From: Mucilaginibacter sp. PPCGB 2223
GTDB taxonomy: Bacteria; Bacteroidota; Bacteroidia; Sphingobacteriales; Sphingobacteriaceae
Assembly: GCF_001705515.1 (NCBI RefSeq)
Contig: NZ_MDJS01000004.1
Coordinates: forward strand, 186,001 to 250,000
Direction: 5' to 3'
DNA length: 64,000 nucleotides
Position numbers and translations under genes: made by a program
The notes under the pieces: generated by a model
What the model saw: the letters and a program-made list of their open reading frames with translations, nothing else
Told to the model about the DNA's origin: nothing
The model's database searches: none
Shown here: positions 44,925-53,910 of the stretch, piece after piece
Position numbering within the stretch: the stretch's first letter is position 1
Layout of the letters: each line of letters begins with the position of its first letter

Positions 44925-46607
44925 ATGGCAGACGAAAAGATCATTTTTTCGATGGCGGGCGTAAACAAAATTTACCCGCCGCAAAAACAGGTTTTAAAAA
45001 ATATATACCTCTCGTTTTTTTACGGCGCCAAGATCGGGGTTATCGGTTTAAACGGCTCCGGTAAATCTTCAGTACTCAAGATCATCGCCGGGCTGGATAA
45101 ATCATACCAGGGCGAAGTGGTTTTTTCGCCGGGATATACTGTAGGGTATTTAGCTCAGGAACCAGAACTGGATCCTAACAAAACCGTACGCGAAGTGGTT
45201 GAAGAAGGTGTATCAGAAATCACTGCCATACTAAAGGAGTACGAAGAGATCAACGAAAAATTCGGCCTGCCCGAAGTTTACGAGGATGCCGATGCCATGG
45301 ACAAACTGATGGCCCGCCAGGGCGAACTGCAGGATCAGATCGACGCAGTTAACGCCTGGGAGCTCGATACCAAATTAGAGCGCGCCATGGATGCCTTGCG
45401 CTGCCCCGACCCGGACACCAAAATTTCGGTACTATCGGGTGGCGAGCGCCGCCGCGTGGCCCTATGCCGACTGCTGTTAAAAGAACCAGATGTATTACTG
45501 CTGGATGAGCCTACCAACCACTTAGACGCCGAATCTATCGACTGGCTGGAGCAGCACCTTAAACAATATAAAGGTACCGTTATTGCCGTAACGCACGACA
45601 GGTACTTCCTCGATAATGTTGCCGGATGGATACTGGAACTCGATCGCGGCGAAGGCATCCCATGGAAAGGCAATTACTCGTCATGGCTCGATCAGAAAGC
45701 CAAACGCCTGGCCCAGGAAGAAAAAACCGAAAGCAAACGCCAGAAAACCCTCGAGCGCGAGCTCGAATGGGTGCGCATGGCGCCCAAGGCCCGCCACGCC
45801 AAAGGCAAGGCACGTTTATCAAACTACGAAAAACTGGCCGCCGAGGATGGCAAGGAACGCGAAGAAAAACTGGAGCTCTTCATCCCGCCCGGCCCGCGCC
45901 TGGGTAACGTGGTGATCGAAGCCAATAATGTTACCAAAGCGTATGGCGACAGGATATTATTCGAAAACCTGAGCTTTGCATTACCACCCGCTGGCATTGT
46001 TGGTATCATCGGCCCGAACGGTGCGGGCAAAACCACCTTATTCCGCCTCATTACCGGCCAGGAACAGCCGGATGCCGGCACCTTCCGCGTAGGCGAAACG
46101 GTGGCCCTGGGTTATGTCGACCAGATGCATGACGACCTCGACCCCGAAAAATCGGTTTGGGAAAACATTACCGGCGGCAACGAGAATATTTTATTAGGCA
46201 ACCGCCCGCTCAACTCGCGCGCCTACGTATCCAAGTTCAACTTTAACGGCGCCGATCAGCAGAAAAAGATCAGTGTTCTTTCGGGCGGAGAGCGCAACCG
46301 CGTGCACCTGGCCATCACGCTGAAAAAAGGCTCGAACGTGCTCCTGCTGGATGAGCCCACCAACGATATCGATGTAAACACGCTGCGCGCTTTAGAGGAA
46401 GCCCTGGAAAACTTTGCAGGCTGCGCCGTCATCATCAGCCACGACCGCTGGTTCCTCGATCGTATCTGTACCCACATCCTGGCATTCGAAGGCGACTCGC
46501 AGGTCTACTTCTTCGAAGGCAACTACAGCGACTACGAAGAGAACCGCAAAAAACGCCTCGGCGATATTACGCCCAAACGTATCAAATACAAAAAGCTGCA
46601 GGGGTAA
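44925..46607 (+). CDS. ettA: energy-dependent translational throttle protein, ABC-F
   Basis: Binds the ribosome E-site and gates the first translation steps according to energy state. 560 residues, no membrane part. Two ABC cassettes: Walker A GLNGSGKSS and GPNGAGKTT, signatures LSGGERRRVALCRLL and LSGGERNRVHLAITL, Walker B LLDEPTNHLDAE and LLDEPTNDIDV. An arm/linker between them (ETESKRQKTL region). A TATCTTTA promoter-like box lies at about 44897. Confidence 0.95.
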   Translation: MADEKIIFSMAGVNKIYPPQKQVLKNIYLSFFYGAKIGVIGLNGSGKSSVLKIIAGLDKSYQGEVVFSPGYTVGYLAQEPELDPNKTVREVVEEGVSEITAILKEYEEINEKFGLPEVYEDADAMDKLMARQGELQDQIDAVNAWELDTKLERAMDALRCPDPDTKISVLSGGERRRVALCRLLLKEPDVLLLDEPTNHLDAESIDWLEQHLKQYKGTVIAVTHDRYFLDNVAGWILELDRGEGIPWKGNYSSWLDQKAKRLAQEEKTESKRQKTLERELEWVRMAPKARHAKGKARLSNYEKLAAEDGKEREEKLELFIPPGPRLGNVVIEANNVTKAYGDRILFENLSFALPPAGIVGIIGPNGAGKTTLFRLITGQEQPDAGTFRVGETVALGYVDQMHDDLDPEKSVWENITGGNENILLGNRPLNSRAYVSKFNFNGADQQKKISVLSGGERNRVHLAITLKKGSNVLLLDEPTNDIDVNTLRALEEALENFAGCAVIISHDRWFLDRICTHILAFEGDSQVYFFEGNYSDYEENRKKRLGDITPKRIKYKKLQG

Positions 46608-46614
46608 GCCTATC

Positions 46615-46679
46615 ATAGCGATGGGTTTAAAACCCATCGCTATTCGCAAAAAGGCTCAAAAAAACGATGAGCCTTTAAG
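46615..46679 (+). terminator. two hairpins after ettA
   Basis: A perfect palindrome ATAGCGATGGGTTT / AAACCCATCGCTAT (46615-46643) followed by AAAGGCTC / GAGCCTTT (46650-46676). The second precedes a T-rich stretch. Confidence 0.7.
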
Positions 46680-46722
46680 TTAAAATTCTATCCCAAAGGA
46701 GGTCAGCAAGGATACTGTATAC

Positions 46723-46977
46723 TCAATTTTCCCCATGCACCTTCGCTTGTGCAACTGGCATAACAGGTGTGGCATCCGTGGTAACTGCAGGCGATTTGCG
46801 GTTATCATCAGCAATGGGCACCACAACTCCCGAGCTCGCATCTTTAAATTCCTTGATACCGCTACCTAATCCTCTTGCTAGCTCAGGCATTTTTTTACCG
46901 CCGAAGAGCAAGAGCGCCACGGCCAATATCACGGTAATGTCCATACCGCTCATAAACAACAATGCTGTGTGTATCAT
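46723..46977 (-). CDS. tatA: Sec-independent translocase subunit TatA
   Basis: 84 residues: a short periplasmic start, one transmembrane helix (DITVILAVALLLFGGKKMPEL), and the amphipathic ARGLGSGIKEFKDA helix with a polar tail. Pore-forming subunit of the Tat exporter. It sits directly downstream of two Tat-substrate-like ferritin genes on the same strand. tatC is elsewhere (53911). Confidence 0.9.
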   Translation of the reverse strand: MIHTALLFMSGMDITVILAVALLLFGGKKMPELARGLGSGIKEFKDASSGVVVPIADDNRKSPAVTTDATPVMPVAQAKVHGEN

Positions 46978-46993
46978 ATCATTTGATTTTTAA

Positions 46994-47023
46994 GGAAAGA
47001 GGCATGCGGTTCCGCCTCTTTCC
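46994..47023 (-). terminator. hairpin between ferritin-like gene 2 and tatA
   Basis: GGAAAGAGGC and GCCTCTTTCC arms. Only a weak T-run follows on the minus strand, so it may be an attenuator or processing hairpin. Confidence 0.45.
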
Positions 47024-47032
47024 TTCAGGTTA

Positions 47033-47887
47033 TTACTTAACTCCAAACGGCTGCACCAATGGCAATACCTGTGCATAGGTTAATGGCTCATCAAATGCTT
47101 CAGTACACGCGCTTGCGCTAAATTTAGCCCCGGTTACGGGGTTAATCAATGCCGATACATCAACCCCGCCTTGCATGGTATTGTCCTCGCCTGCGTAGTT
47201 AGCAGCAATACCTGCGAAACCGGTATCATTTGCCCCCGTTATCCACGATTTAGGCGTTGTTCCGTTACCGGCCTTACGCCTGATGGTACGGATATGCGAA
47301 GCATGGCGCGCCTCTACCGAGTGAATATTGAGTGCCGCAGTTAAAACCGTTTGGTTACCAATAATAAACGGAGCCTGGCCTTTATAAGCGCGCACCCCGG
47401 TATCTTCAAAAGCGTTTGCTACAATCAGAAATGTGGTGTAGTCTTTGGTTGCAAAGTAGTTAGGCAATGTGCCGCCTGCCGTCCAGTCGTAAACCCCGGC
47501 GGTACCCTGCGATGTTTGTGTAACAGCTGCTGAGCCCAAAACGGCTTTTAAAAACGACACGTGTGCGTTCTCGTGCGCGGCTATGGTTTGAAAAGCAGCC
47601 AAATCAGCCGCAGGTATCAAACCCGGGGTGTTGAGGGCCGTATTGTAAAAAGCGGCTTCCAGGTATTCCAGTTTCAAAGCAAAGTTTAACGTACCGTTTA
47701 CATCGCCCACGGTAGTTTGTCCGTAAGCCTTTTTAAATAAAGCTCCCAGGGCAAATGGCAGAGCAGCCACAGCTACTTTTGATCCAAAGCTGGTTATATT
47801 TTTTATAGCATCGCGACGCGGGCTTATCCTGTCCTGAAATTCGGGATCCACTTTTTCTATTTCTTCAATAATGCTGAAAATATTCAT
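47033..47887 (-). CDS. ferritin-like domain protein (desiccation-related, Ferritin_2) with Tat-like leader
   Basis: 284 residues. A twin-arginine leader (SPRRDAIKNITSFG, hydrophobic VAVAALPFALGAL), then a Ferritin_2 bundle: NFALKLEYLEAAFYN, HENAHVSFLKAVLG, ANAFEDTGVRAYKG and SVEARHASHIRTIRR. The carboxylate/His positions (E, EN/H, E, E/H) fit a di-metal site. Role unknown; family members are linked to desiccation. Likely transcribed with its paralogue and tatA. Confidence 0.88.
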   Translation of the reverse strand: MNIFSIIEEIEKVDPEFQDRISPRRDAIKNITSFGSKVAVAALPFALGALFKKAYGQTTVGDVNGTLNFALKLEYLEAAFYNTALNTPGLIPAADLAAFQTIAAHENAHVSFLKAVLGSAAVTQTSQGTAGVYDWTAGGTLPNYFATKDYTTFLIVANAFEDTGVRAYKGQAPFIIGNQTVLTAALNIHSVEARHASHIRTIRRKAGNGTTPKSWITGANDTGFAGIAANYAGEDNTMQGGVDVSALINPVTGAKFSASACTEAFDEPLTYAQVLPLVQPFGVK

Positions 47888-47898
47888 GGCGGTTGTTT

Positions 47899-48600
47899 TT
47901 AAGGTAATTGGTTTGCTGTTAAGTTGGTTGTAAGGTACACGGCCACTATTGGCAACACCTGCGAAGGTTTGCGCGAAGTATCGAGCCCGGTGGAAGAATC
48001 AACTATTACACTCGAATCGGCAAAGCTGTTATAATTGATCAAATCGCGGATAAAGGCTGCATGTCTGGCCTCAACCGAAACGATTTTACCGGCCAGACCA
48101 AGGTAGGTTGAATTACTTATGATGTATCCGGCGCCATTATAGGCTGATACACCCGTATCTTCAAAAGCTTTGGCGGCAGCAAGCACACTGGCACGATCCG
48201 CAAAGTTTATCGAACCAAAGTTTACGCCTAATGCGGGTATGGCATTTACGCCTAAAGCCGCCTTTAAAAATTCGCGGTGCAACACCTCATGATCGCGTAT
48301 CTCGGTAAATGCCGTCAACTCGGCCGGGCTCATACCACTGTAAGGCGTGGCCACAACCTGCGTGTAAAATGCCGCTTCCAGTTGTTCCAAAGCATAGGCA
48401 TAGTTTAATACGCCAATGTCGCCGCTGCCTACATCAACGGTATTATTGTCGTCGTGATGTTTTTTGCAGGCCGATGCTACCAACATGCCTGCTGCCGCGG
48501 CTCCGGCGCCGGCGTACTTCAAAAAAGACCGCCTTTGCATTTTAGAAGGCGCAGAGCTTTCCTGTACGACGAATTCGTCGTTCTGTGTTAAGTTTTCCAT
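47899..48600 (-). CDS. ferritin-like domain lipoprotein with Tat signal
   Basis: 233 residues. RRSFLKYAG twin-arginine leader, then a lipobox VASAC, so it is a Tat-exported lipoprotein. The Ferritin_2 bundle repeats the paralogue: NYAYALEQLEAAFYT, HEVLHREFLKAALG, AKAFEDTGVSAYNG and SVEARHAAFIRDLI. 11 nt separate it from the second copy. Clear tandem paralogues by motif-by-motif alignment. Confidence 0.9.
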   Translation of the reverse strand: MENLTQNDEFVVQESSAPSKMQRRSFLKYAGAGAAAAGMLVASACKKHHDDNNTVDVGSGDIGVLNYAYALEQLEAAFYTQVVATPYSGMSPAELTAFTEIRDHEVLHREFLKAALGVNAIPALGVNFGSINFADRASVLAAAKAFEDTGVSAYNGAGYIISNSTYLGLAGKIVSVEARHAAFIRDLINYNSFADSSVIVDSSTGLDTSRKPSQVLPIVAVYLTTNLTANQLP

Positions 48601-48967
48601 AAATTCAGATTGGTTTAAATATTTAGATCTTAAGATTTTATTTAATGGAATTACGTTTCAAAACGGCTTGCGGTTTTTTAATTTATTTATTAAAAGGAAA
48701 AAGATTTACTATTATATAACAAAGTAAAACTCACAGTTACAAACAAACTCAAATTACACAACTGCCTGCTGGCAATTTGTACTTTAAACCAAAATGGTTT
48801 CGCCGAAAAAAAAGATTTAAAAAAAAATTAAAAAAATTTTAACGGGGGTAACAATTAAAGTTTAAAAGCCAATAACTTAGGCGTAACACGTACACTATTC
48901 TCCCTTTTTCAAAAAACTCTTTCCAGTTGTATTATTTTTCCTAAATTTGCGGGCTAATTATCGCTCA
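48601..48967. other. 366-base gap between divergent units, mostly AT-rich
   Basis: Holds the -7 box of the DUF177 gene (48942) and the upstream region of the ferritin-like lipoprotein. No RNA or repeat recognised. Confidence 0.5.
48942..48949 (+). promoter_or_regulatory. -7 promoter box of the DUF177-rpmF-plsX-fabH operon
   Basis: TAAATTTG matches TAnnTTTG. It contains the first in-frame TTG, which is therefore not the start; the gene starts at the TTG 48968. Confidence 0.65.
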
Positions 48968-49498
48968 TTGAAATCGCTCAAAACATATTCAATTCCGTTT
49001 ACGGGGCTAAAACTGGGAAAGCACCAGTTTGATTTCGAGATTACCGACGAGTTTTTCGATCATTTCGACTACTCGCTGGTAAAAAAAGGCAAGCTGAATT
49101 GCAGGGTCGGGCTGGAGAAGCAGGAAACCATGCTGATATTGAATTTCGATATCGATGGTTTTATCAGCCTCTCGTGCGACCGTTGCCTGGCCGAATACCC
49201 GCAACAGGTGAACATCACCGAGCAGCAGATAGCCAAATTCAGCGATGAAGAGGATATCGACAATGAGGAAATCATCATCCTGACAAAAAACGATCACGAG
49301 ATCAATATTGCAGGGCTGATATACGAATATATTAACGTAACCATGCCGTTCATCACGGTATGCAGCGACGAAGGAAGAACACAGTATTGTGACAAGGATA
49401 TGCTCGACCGCCTTGACAAGCTATCGGGTAACGAAGAACAACAAAACAACGAGGAAGCAGACCCGCGCTGGGATGCACTCAAAAAATTAAACAAGTAA
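48968..49498 (+). CDS. YceD/DUF177 family protein, TTG start
   Basis: 176 residues. MKSLKTYSIPFTGLKLGKH start, central LSCDRCLAEYPQQV (CxxC) and a second pair further on (VCSDE/QYCDKD). The family sits upstream of rpmF and is needed for 23S rRNA processing or precursor handling in some bacteria. Cysteine pairs fit a zinc site. The TTG at 48968 is the only start that fits both the promoter box and the family beginning. Confidence 0.88.
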   Translation: MKSLKTYSIPFTGLKLGKHQFDFEITDEFFDHFDYSLVKKGKLNCRVGLEKQETMLILNFDIDGFISLSCDRCLAEYPQQVNITEQQIAKFSDEEDIDNEEIIILTKNDHEINIAGLIYEYINVTMPFITVCSDEGRTQYCDKDMLDRLDKLSGNEEQQNNEEADPRWDALKKLNK

Positions 49499-49510
49499 CA
49501 CGCAAAAGTT

Positions 49511-49702
49511 ATGGCACATCCAAAACGGAAAATATCCAAATCGAGAAGAGACAAGCGCAGAACACACTACAAAGCTGAAGCGCCAACTTTAACCACCTGC
49601 AAAACTACAGGTGCAGTTCACTTACCGCACAGAGCTTATACTGTTGATGGTAACCTGTATTACAACGGCAAGATCCTGATCGAAAACACCGCAATAGCCT
49701 AA
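49511..49702 (+). CDS. rpmF: 50S ribosomal protein L32
   Basis: 63 residues. MAHPKRKISKSRRDKRRTHY is the L32 beginning. 12 nt after the DUF177 gene and 15 nt before plsX, as in the conserved rpmF-plsX-fabH block. Confidence 0.97.
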   Translation: MAHPKRKISKSRRDKRRTHYKAEAPTLTTCKTTGAVHLPHRAYTVDGNLYYNGKILIENTAIA

Positions 49703-49717
49703 GCTTAATTTTCATAG

Positions 49718-50656
49718 ATGAAGATCGGCTTGGATATTATGGGCGGCGACTACGCACCAAAAGCAACTGTTTTAGGTGCTATCGACGCTTACAAGGAATT
49801 ATCGCCCGGCGAAAAACTGGTTCTAATCGGCGATAAGGACATTGCTGTAGCTATCCTGCAGGAGAACAACTTCAGCCCCGATCACTTTGAATTTGTACAC
49901 ACAACCGAAGTGATTGGCATGGGCGAACACCCCACAAAAGCTATCACACAGAAACCCGACTCGAGCATCAGTGTCGGGTTTAAGTTATTAAAAGAGGGAG
50001 CTATACAAGCTTTTTCATCGGCCGGCAACACAGGCGCCATGCTGGTGGGATCGATGTTCAGCGTAAAAACCATACCAGGCGTTCTGCGCCCGGCCTTAAC
50101 GGCGATGGCCCCGAAACTAAAGGGTGGCTTTAATATTTTGCTTGATGTTGGCGCCAACGCCGATTGCAAACCCGAAGTGCTGGTACAATTCGGCGTGCTG
50201 GGCAGCCTGTTCGCCAATTCGGTGTACGGTATCGATAACCCGCGCGTAACGTTGATGAACATCGGCGAAGAAGAAGAAAAAGGCAACCTGCTTTGCCAGG
50301 CTTCCTATCCTTTAATGAAGGAAACCAAGCTATTCAATTTTACAGGCAACGTTGAGGGCCGCGATGTTTTCAGCGACCTGAGCGATGTTATTGTTTGCGA
50401 TGGCTTCACTGGTAACGTGATTTTAAAAATGGCCGAATCTTTCTACGTAGCCACCCTGAAAAAGGGCTTTAAAGACGAATTTTTCGACAGGTTTAATTAC
50501 GAACAATACGGCGGCAGCCCAATCTTAGGTGTCAACGCCCCGGTGGTTGTGGGCCACGGTATATCCAGCCCGACAGCTATCAAAAACATGGTGCTTCTCT
50601 CCCGCAACATGGTCAACAGCGGCCTTGTTGATAAAATCCGACAGGCCTTTCAATAA
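49718..50656 (+). CDS. plsX: phosphate acyltransferase PlsX
   Basis: Forms acyl-phosphate from acyl-ACP for phospholipid synthesis. 312 residues; DIMGGDYAPKATVLGA start, HTTEVIGMGEHPTKA, SAGNTGAML and DGFTGNVILKM. Cytosolic, membrane-associated. Part of the lipid operon. Confidence 0.96.
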   Translation: MKIGLDIMGGDYAPKATVLGAIDAYKELSPGEKLVLIGDKDIAVAILQENNFSPDHFEFVHTTEVIGMGEHPTKAITQKPDSSISVGFKLLKEGAIQAFSSAGNTGAMLVGSMFSVKTIPGVLRPALTAMAPKLKGGFNILLDVGANADCKPEVLVQFGVLGSLFANSVYGIDNPRVTLMNIGEEEEKGNLLCQASYPLMKETKLFNFTGNVEGRDVFSDLSDVIVCDGFTGNVILKMAESFYVATLKKGFKDEFFDRFNYEQYGGSPILGVNAPVVVGHGISSPTAIKNMVLLSRNMVNSGLVDKIRQAFQ

Positions 50657-50667
50657 ACAACAAATAG

Positions 50668-51657
50668 ATGAGTAAAATTCATGCTGCAATAACGGCTGTT
50701 AACGGTTACGTACCCGATTATGTATTGACCAACAAGGAACTTGAAACCATGGTTGATACCAACGACGAATGGATCACCACCCGTACAGGCATTAAAGAGC
50801 GAAGAATATTAAAAGGCGAAGGCCTTGCCACATCCGACCTCGCGGCACCGGCCGTTAAAGGTTTATTAAAAAAACGCGGCATTTCTGCCGAAGAGATCGA
50901 AGTGATCGTTTTCTGCACTTCGACACCCGACATGCCCTTCCCGGCCACAGCAAATATCTTAGCCGATAAAGTTGGCGCCATCAATGCCTGGGGATACGAT
51001 TTGAACGCCGCCTGCTCAGGTTTTATCTTTGGCCTGGCAACCGGCGCAAGCTTCATCGAAAGCGGCCGCTATAAAAAGGTATTGGTTGTTGGCGCCGATA
51101 AAATGTCGTCGATAGTAAACTACGAAGACCGTGCTACCTGTATCATTTTTGGTGATGGCTGCGGCGTTGTCCTGCTTGAGCCCGATACCGAAGGCAACGG
51201 CATTATCGATTCGATCTGCAAAAGTGACGGCTCGGGCCGCGAATTCCTGCACCAAAAAGCCGGGGGGTCGTTAAAACCGGCATCGCACGAAACCGTTGAT
51301 AACAAAGAGCACTTTGCTTATCAGGAAGGTAAAACCGTATTTAAATTTGCGGTTACCAACATGGCCGATGTTGCCGCCGAAGTGATGGAGCGCAATAACT
51401 TAACCGCCGACGATATTCAGTGGCTGGTACCTCACCAGGCCAATAAACGCATTATCGATGCCACTATAGCACGTACAGGCGTACCGCCCGAACGTGTAAT
51501 GGTCAATATCGAGCGTTACGGCAACACCACAAACGGCACTATCCCCCTTTGCTTATGGGAGTGGGAGAGCAAACTTAAAAAAGGCGATAATTTAATATTA
51601 GCGGCTTTTGGCGGCGGCTTTACCTGGGGATCCATTTATTTAAAATGGGCATATTGA
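50668..51657 (+). CDS. fabH: beta-ketoacyl-ACP synthase III
   Basis: Starts fatty-acid chains with acetyl-CoA and malonyl-ACP. 329 residues; Cys in LNAACSGFIFG, His in WLVPHQANKRII, Asn in YGNTTNGTIPL. 11 nt after plsX. A word-repeat begins 3 nt after its stop. Confidence 0.96.
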   Translation: MSKIHAAITAVNGYVPDYVLTNKELETMVDTNDEWITTRTGIKERRILKGEGLATSDLAAPAVKGLLKKRGISAEEIEVIVFCTSTPDMPFPATANILADKVGAINAWGYDLNAACSGFIFGLATGASFIESGRYKKVLVVGADKMSSIVNYEDRATCIIFGDGCGVVLLEPDTEGNGIIDSICKSDGSGREFLHQKAGGSLKPASHETVDNKEHFAYQEGKTVFKFAVTNMADVAAEVMERNNLTADDIQWLVPHQANKRIIDATIARTGVPPERVMVNIERYGNTTNGTIPLCLWEWESKLKKGDNLILAAFGGGFTWGSIYLKWAY

Positions 51658-51660
51658 TCA

Positions 51661-51835
51661 ATGTGCAAATTAATCAAATGCGCAGATGTGCGAATGATTA
51701 AGAGCATTTAAGCTGAACTTAAACTTAAGTATAAACATTATAAAATAAGCTGTGTTAAATATCAGAGAAATATACTGACATTTGCACATCGGCACATTTG
51801 CATATTTGCACATCAAACCTGCACATTTGCACATT
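51661..51835. repeat. inverted word-repeat, 8-bp period, between fabH and accB
   Basis: Left arm 51661-51697 (ATGTGCAA, AATGCGCA, GATGTGCG words), about 80 nt of ordinary sequence, then right arm 51779-51835 (TTTGCACA, TCGGCACA, TTTGCATA, TTTGCACA words). It ends 38 nt before accB. Confidence 0.8.
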
Positions 51836-51873
51836 AAGTTATAATTTTATCCAAATCACTACAAACCGAACTA

Positions 51874-52353
51874 ATGGATATTAAACAAATTCAGGAACTT
51901 ATCCGCTTCGTAGCCAAATCGGGCGTTAACGAGGTTGCTATTGAGCAAGAGGATTTTAAGATCACAATTAAAACAAACCAGGGCCCGACAGTAGTGCATG
52001 CAACGGTACCTGCCGCAGCACCGGTATATGCCACCCCTGTAGCTGCTCCGGCCGAAGAAGCGCCTGCAGCACCAGCCTCGGCTCCTGCTGCACCTGCAGC
52101 CGATACCTCAAAATATATCACGATAAAATCGCCGATGATCGGTACTTTTTATCGTTCGGCAGCTCCCGAAAAACCCTTGTTTGTTAACGTGGGCGACGAA
52201 ATTAAACCCGGCGATGTATTGTGCATCATCGAGGCCATGAAGCTGTTTAACGAGATCGAAGCCGAAGTTTCGGGCCGTATAGTTAAAATATTGGTCGATA
52301 ACGCCTCGCCTGTTGAGTACGATCAGCCGCTGTTCCTGGTTGAGCCTATTTAA
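51874..52353 (+). CDS. accB: acetyl-CoA carboxylase biotin carboxyl carrier protein
   Basis: Carries carboxybiotin between AccC and the carboxyltransferase. 159 residues. A Pro/Ala-rich linker (about 48-78) is followed by the biotinyl domain with EAMKLFNEIEAE (biotin on Lys123). accA/accD are not in the window. Confidence 0.96.
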   Translation: MDIKQIQELIRFVAKSGVNEVAIEQEDFKITIKTNQGPTVVHATVPAAAPVYATPVAAPAEEAPAAPASAPAAPAADTSKYITIKSPMIGTFYRSAAPEKPLFVNVGDEIKPGDVLCIIEAMKLFNEIEAEVSGRIVKILVDNASPVEYDQPLFLVEPI

Positions 52354-52361
52354 TTTAATTT

Positions 52362-52479
52362 TGATTGCACCGATTTGAAGAGTGATTACACCGATGCCTG
52401 GAACAATCGGTGAAATCCTACGCCAATCAGTGTAATCTTTAAATAATCGGTGAAATCAGAAGATAATCGGTGAAATCCC
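52362..52479. repeat. ATCGGTGAAATC / GATTACACCGAT word-repeat between accB and accC
   Basis: GATTGCACCGAT and GATTACACCGAT on the left, then ATCGGTGAAATC, ATCAGTGTAATC, ATCGGTGAAATC twice. Two orientations of the same 12-bp word. Ends 13 nt before accC. Confidence 0.8.
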
Positions 52480-52492
52480 TAAACAAAAAAAA

Positions 52493-53833
52493 ATGTTCAA
52501 AAAAATATTAATAGCTAACCGTGGTGAAATAGCCCTGCGTGTCATCCGCACATGCAAAGAGATGGGCATCAAAACTGTAGCTGTATATTCAACTGCCGAC
52601 CGCGACAGTCTGCACGTGCGCTTTGCCGATGAGGCCGTTTGTATCGGTCCGCCGCCAAGCCGCGATTCGTACCTCAATATACCCAACATCATTTCGGCTG
52701 CCGAAGTTACCAATGCCGATGCGATACACCCGGGTTATGGTTTCCTTTCGGAGAATGCTAAATTCTCGGCCATCTGTGCCGAATACAATATCAAATTTAT
52801 AGGCGCTACCGCCGATCAGATCAACAGCATGGGCGATAAAGCTTCGGCTAAAGCCACCATGAAAAAAGCCGGCGTACCTACCATTCCCGGTTCTGAAGGT
52901 TTGGTTGCCGATGTTAAAGAAGGCATCAGCATCGCCAACAAAATAGGTTATCCTGTTATCTTAAAAGCAACGGCAGGCGGCGGTGGCCGGGGTATGCGTG
53001 TTGTTTGGAAAGACGAAGAATTCGAACCCGCCTGGGATTCGGCCCGCGCCGAGTCGGGCGCCGCTTTTGGCAACGATGGTATTTACCTCGAAAAATATGT
53101 CGAAGATCCGCGCCACATCGAAATACAGGTTGTGGGCGACCAATACGGCAAGGTTTGCCACCTTTCGGAGAGGGATTGCTCTATCCAGCGCCGTCACCAA
53201 AAACTGGTCGAAGAATCGCCTTCGCCGTTTATGACTGAAAAGCTGCGTAAAAAAATGGGCGATGCCGCCATCAAAGGCGCCAAAGCCGTAAAATACGAAG
53301 GCGCCGGTACCATCGAGTTTTTGGTGGATAAACACCGCAATTTCTACTTTATGGAGATGAACACCCGTATCCAGGTGGAGCACCCGGTTACCGAAGAAGT
53401 GATCAATTTCGACCTGATCAAAGAGCAGATCAAAGTTGCCGCCGGCGTACCTATCTCGGGCAAAAACTACGAGCCAACCATGCATGCCATTGAGTGTCGT
53501 ATCAACGCCGAGGATCCGAATAATGGTTTCCGTCCATCACCGGGTAAGATCACCAACTTCCACTCGCCTGGTGGCCACGGCGTGCGTGTAGATACCCACG
53601 TATATGCCGGGTATGTTATCCCGCCAAATTACGATTCGATGATAGCCAAAGTGATCACAGTTGCACAAACCCGCGAAGAGGCTTTAGCCACCATGGAGCG
53701 CGCCCTGAGCGAGTTCATGATCGAAGGGGTAAAAACCACCATACCGTTTCACTTAAAGCTTTTAAAAGATCCGAATTTCCGTGCGGGCAACTTCACTACC
53801 AAATTCATGGAAACTTTTGAATATGCAGAATAA
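52493..53833 (+). CDS. accC: biotin carboxylase subunit of acetyl-CoA carboxylase
   Basis: Carboxylates biotin on AccB using ATP and bicarbonate. 446 residues. MFKKILIANRGEIALRVIRT start, ATP-grasp KATAGGGGRGMR, catalytic EMNTRIQVEHPVTE and the C-terminal domain. A hairpin terminator follows. Confidence 0.97.
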   Translation: MFKKILIANRGEIALRVIRTCKEMGIKTVAVYSTADRDSLHVRFADEAVCIGPPPSRDSYLNIPNIISAAEVTNADAIHPGYGFLSENAKFSAICAEYNIKFIGATADQINSMGDKASAKATMKKAGVPTIPGSEGLVADVKEGISIANKIGYPVILKATAGGGGRGMRVVWKDEEFEPAWDSARAESGAAFGNDGIYLEKYVEDPRHIEIQVVGDQYGKVCHLSERDCSIQRRHQKLVEESPSPFMTEKLRKKMGDAAIKGAKAVKYEGAGTIEFLVDKHRNFYFMEMNTRIQVEHPVTEEVINFDLIKEQIKVAAGVPISGKNYEPTMHAIECRINAEDPNNGFRPSPGKITNFHSPGGHGVRVDTHVYAGYVIPPNYDSMIAKVITVAQTREEALATMERALSEFMIEGVKTTIPFHLKLLKDPNFRAGNFTTKFMETFEYAE

Positions 53834-53856
53834 TGAAACTGCAATAATTTAAACGC

Positions 53857-53894
53857 AAAGTACCATTCTACCTTACAGAGTGGTACTTTTGTTT
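53857..53894 (+). terminator. terminator of the lipid operon after accC
   Basis: AAAGTACCA and TGGTACTTT arms with a TTCTACCTTACAGAG loop and T-run. Confidence 0.8.
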
Positions 53895-53910
53895 TATCTA
53901 CACTATATAC

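Noticed and set aside
52493..53833. Overlapping minus-strand open frames across accC, ileS, nrdJ, clpC, ettA and other large genes
   Set aside because: They are high-GC third-position shadows of strongly conserved genes with no promoter or spacing of their own.
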